In this document: positions 31,366 through 42,761 of the stretch, piece by piece
Numbering within the stretch: position 1 is the first letter of the stretch
Layout: every line of letters starts with the position of its first letter
Position numbers and translations under genes: made by a program
DNA from: Silene latifolia
Lineage: Eukaryota > Streptophyta > Magnoliopsida > Caryophyllales > Caryophyllaceae
NCBI RefSeq assembly: GCF_048544455.1
Contig: NC_133537.1
Span: 311,649,738-311,713,737, forward strand
Direction: 5' to 3'
DNA length: 64,000 nt
Notes under the pieces: model-generated
Databases searched by the model: none
What the model was told of the DNA's origin: nothing
The model's input: only the letters and a program-made list of their open reading frames with translations

Positions 31366-34300
31366 GACAGTATGTGCCTCTCGGTACGCCGCGTATCGGT
31401 GAACTGAGTAAAATACAGAACACCATGCTAATAAACAGAATAAAGGTATGTATATACAATAATAAATGCTTTAGCTGAAATAAAGCTACTACTTGATATG
31501 TGTATTAGCCGAAACACTTGTACCAACTATGCTCATCATATATGCAAGTAGCTTACATTGTCCCCGAAATGTATGATAAGTACCTAAAAAAAAGACAGGG
31601 GAAGCCCAAAGATCTTGGAAGTTAAAGATTGTTGAGAACCACTTGTTCAACAAGGAAACCGGGGAGATGAACAAGAAACCACCAAAAAAGAAGTATCCGT
31701 ATGTCAGTCAGGACCATTGGGATAGCTATATCGCTTATAGGCAGTCTAACAAGTTTAAGGTAACTTAATAATAATAAGTAAAGAAGTATACTTAGTTTAG
31801 TGTTTGTTCATGCTTACGTTTATCGATAGAATTTATTTGTTGAAGGCTATGAGTGAGAAGAATAAGGCGAACATTTCAAAGAAAAAGACCGTTTTTTACG
31901 GCTCCCGAGGTGGTTATAGATTGATTAAAACGAAACTTGTAAGTACATAATTCTTATAGTATTAGACTATTAGATGTTTTAGTCAGATGTTATATATGTT
32001 CATAGTAATCATACATATTTTGGGAGGATATCAATGTGATGAATGAATTATAGGCAAAGCTTGGAAAATCCAGTCGTCACGATGCTTGGGTGGAAGGTCA
32101 CACTCCTAAGAATGGAAAGACGGAAACTGAATATGATAAGGACATCAAAGAGAAAATTGTAAGTTTGAATAAATATGTCACTCCTACCACTGTTGGTCGG
32201 AGTTATATAATTGTGAGTTGCTTAATGGTTTTATGTGTATGTAGAAGATCTATGAGAAGGAGGTACGGGAAGGAAAATGGAAGCCTCAAGGACGTGATGA
32301 CATTCTTGTTAGGGCAATCGGTAAAGTAGAGCATCCAGGTCGTGTGAGAGGAGTATCGACGCATGTTAGTATCACTAAGTATTTTGGAAAAACTACTCGA
32401 AGGATGATGAGTGGTGATGATTCCAAGAAAGTAATCGTATAAATACTGTATTTGAACCAACATAATTATAACTATATATGCTGACATTAATTTTTACTAC
32501 ACAGCTACAGAAAATAGCCAGGTTGATGCTGAGAATGTTGAAAATTGGGGAAAAGCCATCAGAAAAAGAGTTGGATATGGTTTAAGAAGTCATAAAGGAA
32601 GCAGAGGAGGAGGAGGAAGAGGAGAAGGAGGAGGAGGAAAAAGAGGTAATAATATTTATGTCTTATATACAATGTGTTATATGATTTGGAAAATCAGTAC
32701 GTGTTATATGGATAAGTGTTAATGTACAGAAGGAAGCCGAGGATGACATGGCAAGGGAAAAGGAAATGGCAAAGGAGAGTGAGGTGGGAGCCGAGGATCG
32801 ATATCAGGCAGTTGAAGAGGAAGAGGAAGCCAGGAAGGCCGCGACACAGGATGAGATGGAGGTAGTTGATGATTAGATGTTCTTCTCAACACCGAGAAAG
32901 GTAATAGCTGCTAGTTTATAATTATTCATATCATACAATTTTGTACTTATGAAATTTATTAAAGGTAGTGAATGTATGTGTACTAATTGATTAAAGCTGT
33001 CGTGAAGGGCGATTGCAAGGTGGCTTGTCATCTGTTCTATTTACAGGACATACAATATAAGCCAGCTACGAAAGTTCTTGCAGTCAAGCCTTCTTATGAT
33101 TCTTATTATGAATCGTGTGAATATAAGAAAAAAAATGAAAACTACTTCGATGAAGGCTTTGCACAACTTGGTTGTAAAGAAGTCACCTAAGGGGATGTAG
33201 TCATGATTAACATTGAATAGGAAATTATAGGCGCAACTGATATAGTCGTACTGGACCCGAAGCAACTGATGGAATTTGTCGACCTTGACAATTTAGATGA
33301 TGTTCACATTTTGATTTGGATGAAGTAAGTTTTATTAATAAAACTATTTAGTCATTTCCATTTACGAATAATTAAGTTTGTTTAAATTATAAATTACAAT
33401 AACATTCTTCGTTCCATGTGGCGTAATAGGTACCTGAATAATCAGTTTGCTGAGTGGAAGGTCCCAATTCACGCCTACAGATTCTTGAGTCCTAAGGCGT
33501 TCTCTGTGCACAAAATTTCATACGAAGAACAAATCAATAGTATCGCTCGTCGGTTGATGTCGACCAAAAAACTATGGCTTGCCCTACAATGAGAATATGT
33601 ATGTATAGTACGTGATTATTGTAAATTTCATATGAATCACGGTTCTATAAATTTATTATTAAAATGCTTACATGCGTGTAAATGAACTAATAGTTCAATG
33701 TCCTAAATTGAATAGGAAGCATTGGGTGCTACTGACAATCCAAGTGGAAACAAAAACAGTGTATTGGATTGACTCTCGCGAAGGCAAACCCTCTGACAGT
33801 TGTGTAAGAATGATAACTGAGTATGTTTACAACCTTCAATAACATCATTTGTTATTGTATGACTTGAGCCATATATATGCAAATAATAATGGCATGTGTG
33901 TATATTTATGAATTAGTGTTTTTAAAGCAAAAAAAAGATTATGTCCACTTGGGAAATATGAAAGCAACAATGTTCCCAATTATATCACGCCATTAGCAAG
34001 TGTATTCTTAATAATTACTCGTATTATTTAATTTGTGTTTTTGCGAGAGGTTGATTATCTAATTCAGCTGATTTGTGTGTGATTTATATAATAGTCTCAT
34101 AAAGCACCAGACGACAAACAATGCGCCTTTTACGTTTGTTAGTCCATGTGGGAGGTTATCAATGGAAAACTTTCTACCATTCCGATATGGATTAGTGTGA
34201 TTTAAAAACTATTTCAGACGTAAATTGAGTTCAATTATGTATACTTCCATGAATTATATCTATTTGGATTATGTATATTTTGAATTGTATTTTTCACTAG

Positions 34301-34395
34301 TACTCAACAAAGCCCCAGAATATTCGCCAGAGGACATCAGCCAGTTGAGAAATATGTGGGCCAGTTATGTTATTTCATTAGCGGAGTCTCAATAG
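31366..34395 (+). pseudogene. TNPA-like (Transposase_24) gene joined to Ulp1-type protease
   Basis: Continues 15897-16113. Exon-like blocks bordered by GT/AG are at about 31366-31446, 31545-31760, 31844-31938, 32054-32158, 32245-32440, 32505-32645, 32731-32900, 32996-33325, 33430-33595, 33717-33815 and 34095-34395. The early blocks match the Ptta/En/Spm family (QDHWDSYIAYRQS, MSEKNKANISKKK, AIGKVEHPGRVRGVS), followed by a Glu-rich coiled coil. The later blocks are an Ulp1/C48 cysteine protease: His in KHWVLLTIQ (33720-33722), Asp in VYWIDSREG (33771-33773), Gln-Cys in DKQCAFYVC (34119-34124). TAGs at 32873 and 34140 and a frameshift near 31610 break it. TNPA-type proteins bind the repeats at the element ends; Ulp1 enzymes remove SUMO. 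Confidence 0.82.
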
Positions 34396-34573
34396 TTTGC
34401 TCATAATTTATGTATGTGTGTGTATATATAGAGCCATTGTGTATTGGCTTCTTTTGTTTTTTTGAGGAAGTTGTGTTTTGGCTTTTGATCATCCTGTTTG
34501 TACTATTTTTAAACTGGGTTTAATTGATCATGAGATGTAATATTTTGATGCACGATTGAACTTTTGCAGTGCA

Positions 34574-34664
34574 CAGCTGCTGGAATGCTATTTTGCAGCT
34601 GCTGGAATGCTATTTTGCAGCTGCTAAAAACGCTGCTGAAAAAATAGCATTTCAGCAGCTGCTA
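34574..34664. repeat. Tandem and inverted repeat near right CACTA end
   Basis: GCAGCTGCTGGAATGCTATT occurs twice in tandem (about 34574-34616). Its inverse complement, AATAGCATTTCAGCAGCTGC, follows at 34643-34662. The stretch can fold into a long hairpin with about 20 paired bases. Confidence 0.85.
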
Positions 34665-34689
34665 GAACAAGCTAAAATCAGTTTTTTAA

Positions 34690-35315
34690 AAATAATAATT
34701 AAAAACGATAACGGTTAAAAACAACCCGTTGCAAACAATTATTTGACAACGGTTTTGTTTAGATAAATAGTCGTTGACATCTTTTCCCTCCCATTCAAAC
34801 AACCAAAAATATAAGATAACAAACGATAACCGTTGCCGAGTTCAAAACTTTTACAACGGTTTATTTAAGAAGAGCCTTTGTCAAAGTTTTATCAATAAAA
34901 ATAGATAACGGTTACATACCGTTGTCAATAGATAAATATAACAACGGTTTTGCATGCAATAAAACCATTGTTAAATTTTGACATTTAATTACATAAGATA
35001 CCGAAATGAACCATTATCATATATAATATTTAACAATGGTTTTGGAACCACTAAACCGTTGTCAATAGTAAACTAGGACAACGGGTTTGAAACCGTTATT
35101 AAGATAAGTAACAGTTTCTTAAAAGTATATATCCGTTGCCATAAACATATTTAACAACAGTTTTATAACGGTTCTTGAGTTGTGATAACGGTATTATAGA
35201 TCCGTTATTGATGTTATATAACGGTCGCGTGTTTCTACAACCGTGTTATATATTTAACAACAGTCGATGCAATAACGGTTCCGTGTTTCTATTTAATAAC
35301 GGTAATTGCATTATC
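34690..35315. repeat. Right subterminal AACGGTT/AACCGTT repeats
   Basis: Dense copies of AACGGTT and its complement in both orientations up to the right CACTA terminus, mirroring the left cluster at 9440-9740. Confidence 0.85.
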
Positions 35316-35351
35316 TGACTATTATTGAAGCTCTTATTTAGCGTAGTGTTA

Positions 35352-35500
35352 TAGTGCATATATTGGCGGGATACTGACTCCCCCACGGTATTTCCCACAT
35401 TCTGGTTTTCCGCGTCACCAATTCCCTTGTGTCATTTACTTTCTCGCACTTGTATTTTGTTCCATCAGTTTTCCAATTCGATCAAGTCACCATTAGATTG
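35352..35500 (+). repeat. 3' LTR of second Tat element, second part
   Basis: CACGGTATTTCCCACATTCTGGTTTTCCGCGTCACC resumes the LTR cut at 9330; it resembles CGGTTGTTCCCACATTGGG and TTTTCCGCGTCACC in the LTR at 51557-52228. The exact LTR end is not clear and lies at roughly 35490-35510, where the hAT-like gene begins. Confidence 0.65.
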
Positions 35501-35504
35501 TTAG

Positions 35505-36676
35505 TGTTTTTGATAGTAATGTGGCTTGAGCCCTTTTTGATAAAAGGGTACCTGGTAATTGTACTCTCACCACACTAGAATCCAAAAACAAATTGTTAGT
35601 GTTTTCGCAAAGGAGACTACTACGAAAGTTTTAGAAGAATTAGATGTTGGGTTTTTTGGTATTCTTGCCGATGAGTCGGCCGATATAGCTGATAAAGAAC
35701 AAATGGTTCTTTGTTTGCGGTATGTTGATAATAAATTAGGAGAAGTGATAGAAAGACTTTTGGGTGTTGTGCATGTTGGTGACATTACTTCCTTAACACT
35801 TAAAGCTGCGATAGAAAAGTTGCTTGGAGCAAATTCTCTTACTCTTTCTAGTGTTAGAGGTCAGGGCTATGATGGTGCTAGTAATATGAGAGGTTCAATT
35901 AATGGTCTTAAAACCTTGATCATAAAGGAGCTAGTCTCCTTCTGCTTATTATGTTCATTGTTTTGCTCATTAACTCCAACTTACACTTGTCGCAGTGTCT
36001 AAGAAAAATGTTGATTGTAGTGTCCTTTTTTATTCCCTCGCCATTTTACTTAATGTAATTGCAAGTTCTTGTAAACGTAAAGATATTCTCCGAGAAAAAC
36101 AAGCTGAAAATGTTCTAAAAGCATTACAAAAGGGTGAACTTATATCTGAAAGTGGCTTAAATCAAGAGAAAGGTTTAAGTAAGCCTGGTGATACTCGTTG
36201 GAAATCTCACTTTAAAACCATTTTTAGTGTGTTTGATTTATTTCCTAGCATTCTTGATGCCTTGATGCCATTGGTGAATTTTGTGATGGAAGTGTGCTAG
36301 TAAAGGTGGAGAGTCTTGCATATACTATGCGAACATTTGATTATGTTTTTATTGGGCAATTGATGATTACTATTTCTGGGATTACTAATACTTGAGCAAC
36401 GCTTTACAAAAGAAAGATCAAGATATTGTGAATGCTATAGCTCTTGTTAACGTGACAACAAAAATTTAAAGAAGATTAGAGAAGATGGGTGGATTGCTCA
36501 CATTGAAAAGGTGACATCATTTTTTCAAAAATATGAAATTAGTGTTCCTATCATGAGTGATATGTATGTGGTTTCGGGGAGATACAAGCACTGAAAGAAA
36601 CAAGTGGATAATCTTCATCATTTTCGAATCGACGTGTAGATAATCTTCATTAGATTTTGTAAAACGTTACAAAAGA
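35505..36676 (+). pseudogene. hAT/DUF4371-type transposase-like gene, 5' part
   Basis: The readable frame 35559-35920 has IQKQIVSVFAKETT, GILADESADIADKEQM and RGQGYDGASNMRG. These are hallmarks of plant TTF-type zinc-finger/DUF4371 proteins with a hAT dimerisation domain. The frame 35995-36300 continues with a GDTRWKSHFKTI segment. Further fragments to 36676 are interrupted by stops. Such proteins derive from hAT transposases, and in plants they are usually transposon relics. The N-terminus is missing on the left, where the Tat LTR begins. The gene is cut at 36682 and continues at 42762. Confidence 0.85.
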
Positions 36677-36681
36677 AACAA

Positions 36682-38110
36682 CGATAAGTCCATTTTATAT
36701 ATACTTTAACTCCCAATTTTTGCTCGGTTTATTTGATTATTGCACCTCTATTAATGCGTTTGTGAGCTAATTCCGTGTTCTAGGTGTTTTTGCTCGTATT
36801 AATTACATTTTGTTGGAAATCAAGCACTCAGTAGCTTTTTCCCTTCAAATTAGCATTCACCCAAGTTCACGAGGCTAATAAGAGCAAGTCTTGATCACGC
36901 AAAGGTGTTTTGGGAAGCATAGGGGCATTTTGGGAAGAAAATGGAATATCCGAGCAAGAGGAAACCAATGTTAGTTGGTGGATATGTAAAGAAATAAAGT
37001 CCAAGTAAAAGCCAAAACCATATGCATGCATTGGATGCCAAATGATGCCTAATATGCCTTAGACGGACTCATAAAGACATTAGCATAGGATTATACATCA
37101 CCATAAAGCAAGGAGTTAAGACGGATTTAAGAGAAAAGCGTAAACTGCAACGACCCTGATCGGGGTGGTGTGGCCCCAATCGGGGTGCCCATATTCTGCC
37201 CCGTTTACGTTACTCCCTTTGGTCCTATATAAAGAGTGTTGTATCCACACAATTCCATACACTTTTCCATACGCTTTAGTTTTAGTTTTCAGAATAAAAT
37301 GTAGTTTAGATTAGATTTTCCTTTAAGCATTCCTTTAGTTGTTACAAACATTTCTTTAAGCATTTCAATTTATATTACAAGTTCATTTACAAGTCATTTC
37401 CATTTGTTCTTCATTTCCAAGTCCATTTCCTTTGTTGAGGTAATTCGATCTATTTCTTGTATTGTTTTGTTATTTCATTTGTCATTTCCATTATTAGTTA
37501 GTTATCATGTTGACTTTATCATTTGTCATTAGTTTAGTTTACATTATGCAAGAGTAGTTTACTTTATCTAGGGAATAAGGGAAGCCATGCACAAATAGTT
37601 TTTTCAATTGTTGAATTAGGATGTTATAGTAATCGATTAAAAGTTTCTATTACATGTTTGTTTTGTTTTGTTAATCTTTGATAAATGATCACTATCTTAG
37701 ATTAAATTTGTTAATTTACTTTTATAAGTCGAGAGGCACGAAATTGAATTAGACTAAGCATGTTTTAGTAGACGACCTAGTCATAACGAGAGTTCGCTAG
37801 GACCCGATCTATGGTTGATAATAAGGCCGAGAGGTGGTTGTCTTTAAGCCTAAACAATTAACGATATTATCAACTCCTATGTTTAATTTGAGCATTTACA
37901 TAATTTTCATGTGTGACCCGACCTCCCTAGACTCTTCCTTTATTGTTATTGTTTACAAACCCACTCATATAATCAATCGATAACCGACCTAGATAGAATT
38001 CACCCATAACAACTTATATAGAAACTTCCGTCTCCTTGTGTTCGACCCATATTACTGCATTCATTTGTGTCTAGGGTATTTATCTTTGATTAGGTTGCGA
38101 CATCCTATCA
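36682..38110 (+). repeat. 5' LTR of non-autonomous element
   Basis: 1429 bp. TATATAAAG, a TATA-like box at about 37228-37236, lies in the middle. The expected TG at the 5' end has become CG. Confidence 0.9.
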
Positions 38111-38115
38111 AATTT

Positions 38116-38133
38116 TGGCGACGTTGTCGGTGA
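38116..38133 (+). promoter_or_regulatory. Primer-binding site, tRNA-Asp-like
   Basis: TGGCGACGTTGTCGGTGA, 5 nt after the LTR, differs at three positions from the tRNA-Asp-type site TGGCGCCGTTGCCGGGGA. Confidence 0.75.
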
Positions 38134-38334
38134 GCACGGTTTTGTTTGCTAATTAGTTGTTGAATTTTATCTTGTTTTATTTTACCTCGGGGAACACTTG
38201 TTCCTTGGGATCTTCTCACGGTTTCTTTGTAGTATTAGTGCCTATTTTGTAGGTAATAAAGCTTGGCCTTTCCTAATGATCGACGGATTCGTCTCACAAC
38301 TCCAAGATGAGCCTTTTCATGACTAGGGGTGAAC

Positions 38335-38670
38335 AAAAAGTGGTCCGGACCGGCAAAACGGACCGACCCGGACCGGCCGGTCCGGTCCGGTCCAGACCGA
38401 ATACATACCGGTCCGGTCTCCGGGTCCCAAAAAATATGGTGACCGGTCTCGGTCCGGTCCGGTCCGGTCCACATTAAAAAATATAACTAAATTTGCCTTA
38501 TAAATTAGTACCGGTCCGGTCCAAACCCGGAAAAACCCGGACCTAAAGGGTTCCGGTCCGGTCCGGTCCGGGTCCCCTTCTAACCGGTCTGGTCTGCGGT
38601 CTTGGGATATGTGGTTATCCGGTCCGCGGGTTTATCCGGTCCGGTCCGGTCCGGTCCGGTTTTGGACCGG
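38335..38670. repeat. GGTCCGGTCC-rich repeat block
   Basis: Many overlapping GGTCC and CCGGT units, with several GGTCCGGTCC tracts in both orientations, inside the non-autonomous LTR element. It starts near TAGGGGTGAACAAA (38324). No matching inverted end is found on the right. Confidence 0.85.
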
Positions 38671-38775
38671 TTCTACTATTTTTGCGATGGTCTCATCTCC
38701 CTTGGACATGTTCTTAATGTGGATTACTTGGGTCATTTCGTGCTTGATGGCATGGATTTCGGGATCCATGAATGG

Positions 38776-39340
38776 GTTCTAAACTTGAATAATTAGAGCG
38801 TCTACTACAAGATTGGGGCAGAACTTTGTAATTTCTTGAATTTCATAGCTTTCGAATGTCGGGATGTAGCTCGCCAACAAACTTTGTCGCCGGGTTTTGA
38901 AGAGGAAGTTTATGCAATTCTGGCTCATAGCCAACAAATTCTCAAAGAAATGCGTGAAGCAAGTGAGCAATTGGCCAATACTTATGCTCTTACACCCTCT
39001 CAATGTGAGTCTTTTCAATCTAATTATTTTGAATTATTGGATGACAATGATGATAGTCCGACTTTTTCTTTATAAAATTCCCCCTAATGTCGTTCAAATT
39101 GAAAATTTAGAGACTCATGTTGATGACATTGACCTTGTAGTAGATAACACACTCACCATGGATGATGTTGGGCCCGAATATAATGAAAAGGATGAGGTTT
39201 TACCCGAGACCTTTGACTCCTTTGAAAATACTTCCGTCGAGGATATTGTTGACCAATTGGCGGTTGATGGAGGACTTTGTGATTTTCATCTAAAAGATAA
39301 GTGGGATGAACCCTCATTTTTTATGAGTCCTACCACTTAA
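38776..39340 (+). pseudogene. Unrecognised ORF in non-autonomous LTR element
   Basis: The frame running through 38836-39075 is helical in character (EEEVYAILAHSQQILKEMREASEQLA). After a shift near 39070 it continues as an acidic segment to a stop at 39340 (THVDDIDLVVDN, SFENTSVEDIVDQLAVDGG). I recognise no family, and it does not look like gag, protease or polymerase. It may be a decayed linker-type ORF of the parent retroelement or captured sequence. Confidence 0.4.
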
Positions 39341-41344
39341 GAGTTTTCATACCACCGTGAGACCATTCATGATTATAATTTGTGCACTAACGGTTTGTTT
39401 CATGGTCTTAAGCTTGAAGCTCCATCTCTTGCTGACGAGTGGAGTAGTACGGTGGTTCTCTTTGAAATCTCTCATAAGCATTTTGATAAAATTTATCATT
39501 CTTTACCTTTCATATTATATCATGTTTTAATCTTATCAATTGCGTAGATATGTTTGTGTATTGCTCATGCGCAGGAATATGATCAACTTCTAAGGGCGTT
39601 GTCATGCTTTTTAGAGAACAATGGATATTCATTTAGGAAAATTTGTTTTATTTATGCTTTTTAAGACAATTTACAGTTTTTGGACAATTGCAATTTCAAT
39701 TCGGTTTTGATGTAATAGTTAGGATAATAAGACAATTAGCTTGCTTTAGTTTGTAGTAGCTTGTCTTTTGCAGGTACTTTGCTACTTAGATTGGACCTTA
39801 CCCCGTTTTCAAGCTAGCTTGGGGGAGGCTTCTATACACTTTAGTATGCTTTATTTCCTTTCTTTTATTTCTGCATGTGTCATCCCATCTCCCCTTGTTG
39901 GGTGTCCTTCTTTGTTTTACACATTGAGGACAATGTGTTGTTCTAGCTTGGGGAGGGAGGGGGGATTTAGTGAGTCTAGTTGTGGGAAATCTAAAAAACA
40001 AAAAATTTGAAAAATTGTATGTTGTGTCCACCCATATATTTCTTTTGCATAATGTCATTTTTCCTTGGATTTCCCTTATTGTAAGCTAAAGAATCACACT
40101 TTTAACGGGTTTTTGCTTGCATGGGAATGTCTTGACATAATGGGTATTGGATGGATTTTGGACAAATTAGACTTGATCTTGACATTGGTAAGATACATAT
40201 ATGGTAAGGTAGAGCCTCCGAAAAGGCCGGTGCATCTTTATCCGGTCTCATCTAGGTGTGTGTAGTTTCTCCTCTTGGTGTGCGTTACATCTATACGCAC
40301 AAGAATGACATTTATTCCTTATTCTTAGACATGCTACGATAGTTTGCACATGAAGCCTTGTTGTGATAATTTCTCACTTGCATCACCCATTTTGAGCCTT
40401 TTCTAACTATATGTTACTCCGTATTTGTTTCTAGCTACATACCAAATTGCCTACCTTGTTGAGCTAGTAACCATCTTGGTGAATTTAGGGTGCTCTTGTC
40501 ATGGGTTGTTCTTAATCTATATTGATGTTAATGATGTGAAGTTGATGGGATTACTGATTCCCGTTACGGTTTTGAGAAAAAAAAAGTGAGAGTTGAAAAG
40601 AAAGGGTTGAGAAGAAGAAAAAAAATGATATGAAATAAAGAAAAAGAAAGTTTTGTTGAGAAAGAGAAAGAAAAAAGAGATGAGATTGATCTTCCATAGT
40701 TTATGAAGAAATTGAGTTGGGAAGTTCATTTTGTGTTGTAAAAGTTTTAATTTGGGCCATATGCTGTTTTGGTTCAATGGGTTATTGCTATAAGATCGGT
40801 ATTGGGTTATTTAAGCACTCTTTGCTCATTTGGATGGTTGATTAGCTCGACCTTTAACTCCACATATCCAAACTCGTTTGCCCACTTTTTACCCATTACC
40901 CCTAGCCTATTCTATCTCTTCTCTTGGCTTCCATTTGTGCATTCTTGTTAGCATTGTCTTGTTGATTTGGAATATTTACGATACTAGATTGGGGGCGCAT
41001 TCTCTTGAGTCGTAGATAGGAGAGTGTCATTCACATATATATTGACATGTTCATATTATGAGTATTAGTGAATCCCGTGAGGAGTCCGATATCATATAAG
41101 ATCATGTAAGAGTTAAAATGTCCATGTGAAGTCCTTTGTGCTACGCCATCATGTAAATCTCATCCATGTTGTTGTATTTTCCCTATGCCCATGTTGTTTC
41201 GGGATTTGATTCATTATTGTGCTCTAAAGTTACTTGACGGGAATTGCATTTGGATGAGATGATTATTACTCGTACCCTTGTCCTTGTCATACATTATATT
41301 GTGTGCTTGCTTGAGGACAAGCAAGGGTCTAGCTTGGGGGGGTT
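39341..41344 (+). other. Internal non-coding region with hairpins and polypurine tracts
   Basis: CTAGCTTGGGGG-type purine tracts occur at 39814-39828, 39943-39965 and 41331-41343; the last abuts the 3' LTR and is the polypurine tract. Hairpins with an AGGA loop precede two of them: ACATTGAGGACAATGT (39921-39936) and CTTGCTTGAGGACAAGCAAG (41308-41327). The rest is AT-rich and non-coding. Confidence 0.75.
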
Positions 41345-42756
41345 TGATAAGTCCATTTTATATATATACTTTAACTCCCTATTTTAGCTCGGTTTATTTG
41401 ATTATTGCACTTCTATTAATGTGTTTGTGAGCTAATTCCGTGTTCTAGGTGTTTTTGCTCGTATTCATTACATTTTGTAGGAAATAAAGCACTTTCTAGC
41501 TTTTTCCCTTCAAATTAGCATTCACCCAAGTTCACGAGGCTAATAAGAGCAAGTCTTGACCATGAAAGGTGTTTTGGGAAGCATAGGGGCATTTTGGGAA
41601 GAAATGGGAAAACCCGAGCAAGAGGAAACCAATCTTAGTTGGTGGATATGTAAAGAAATGAAGTCCAAGTAAATGCTCAAGCCATATGCATGCATTGGAT
41701 GCCAAATGATGCCTAAGATGCCTTAGACGGACTCTTAAAGACATTAGCACAGGATTCCGCATCACCATAAACCAAGGAGTTAAGAGGGATTTAAGAGAAA
41801 ACCGTAAAATGCCACGACCCGATCGGGGTACCCCTATTCTACCCCGTTTACGTTACTCCTATTGGTCCTATATAAAGAGTGTTGTATCCACACAATTCCA
41901 TACAATTTTCCATATGCTTTAGTCATAGTTTTCAGAATAAAATGTAGTTTAGATTATATTTTCCTTTAAGCATTCCTTTAGTTGTTACAAACATTTTTTT
42001 TATTTCAATTTATATTACAAGTTCATTTACAAGTCATTTCCATTTGTTCTATCTTGTTCTTCATTTCCAAGGTCATTTCCTTTGTTGAGGTAATTCGATC
42101 TATTTCTTGTATTGTTTTGTTATTTCCTTTGTCATTTCCATTATTAGTTATTTATCATGTTTACTTTATCATTTGTCATTAGTTTAGTTTACATTATGCA
42201 AGAGTAGTTTACTTTGTCTAGGGAATAAGGGAAACCATGAACAAATAGTTTTTGTAATTGTTGAATTAGGATGTTATAGTAATCGATTAAAAGTTTCTAT
42301 TACATGTTTGCTTTGTTTTGTTAATCTTTGATAAATGATCAGCATCGTAGATTAAATTTGTTAATTCACTTTTATAAGTCGAGAGGCACGAAATTAAATT
42401 AGACTAAGCATGTTTTAGTAGACGACCTAGTCATAACGAGAGTTCGCTAGGACCCGATATATGGTTGACAATAAGGCCGAGAGGTGGTTGTCTTTAAGCC
42501 TAAACAATTAACGATATTATCAACTCCTATGTTTAATTTGAGCATTTACATAATTTGCATGTGTGACCCGACCTCCCTAGACCTTTATTGTTAATGTTTA
42601 CAAACCCAATCATATAATCAATCGATAACCGACCTAGATAGAATTCACCCCATAACAACTTATATAGCAACTCCCGTCTCCTTCTGTTCGACCCCTATTA
42701 CTACATTCATTTGTGTCTAGGGTATTTATCTTTGATTAGGTTGCGACATCCTATTA
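41345..42756 (+). repeat. 3' LTR of non-autonomous element
   Basis: 1412 bp, TGATAAGTCC to CCTATTA. Scattered substitutions and small indels against the left LTR indicate a moderately old insertion. Confidence 0.9.
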
Positions 42757-42761
42757 AACAA

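Larger units (their letters stand above)
9331..35348 (+). mobile_element. CACTA (En/Spm) transposon with nested insertions, TSD TTA
   Basis: The left end is CACTACGCCAAATA (9331-9344). The right end, read on the minus strand, is CACTACGCTAAATA (35348-35335). TTA at 9328-9330 is repeated at 35349-35351, the 3-bp duplication expected for CACTA elements. Inside are TNP2 transposase remains, a TNPA-like/Ulp1 gene, an XS-like ORF and dense AACGGTT repeats near both ends. Removing the nested Athila element and the LINE fragment leaves about 10.1 kb. All recognised genes contain stops or frameshifts, so this copy is probably not autonomous now. Confidence 0.92.
36682..42756 (+). mobile_element. Non-autonomous LTR retroelement, TSD AACAA
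   Basis: LTRs at 36682-38110 and 41345-42756 start (C/T)GATAAGTCC and end ACATCCTAT(C/T)A. AACAA precedes the left LTR (36677-36681) and follows the right one (42757-42761). A tRNA-Asp-like primer site, two GAGGAC-loop hairpins and polypurine tracts are present. No gag or pol domain is seen in the 3.2-kb interior, so it would depend on a partner, probably of the Athila type. Confidence 0.9.
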
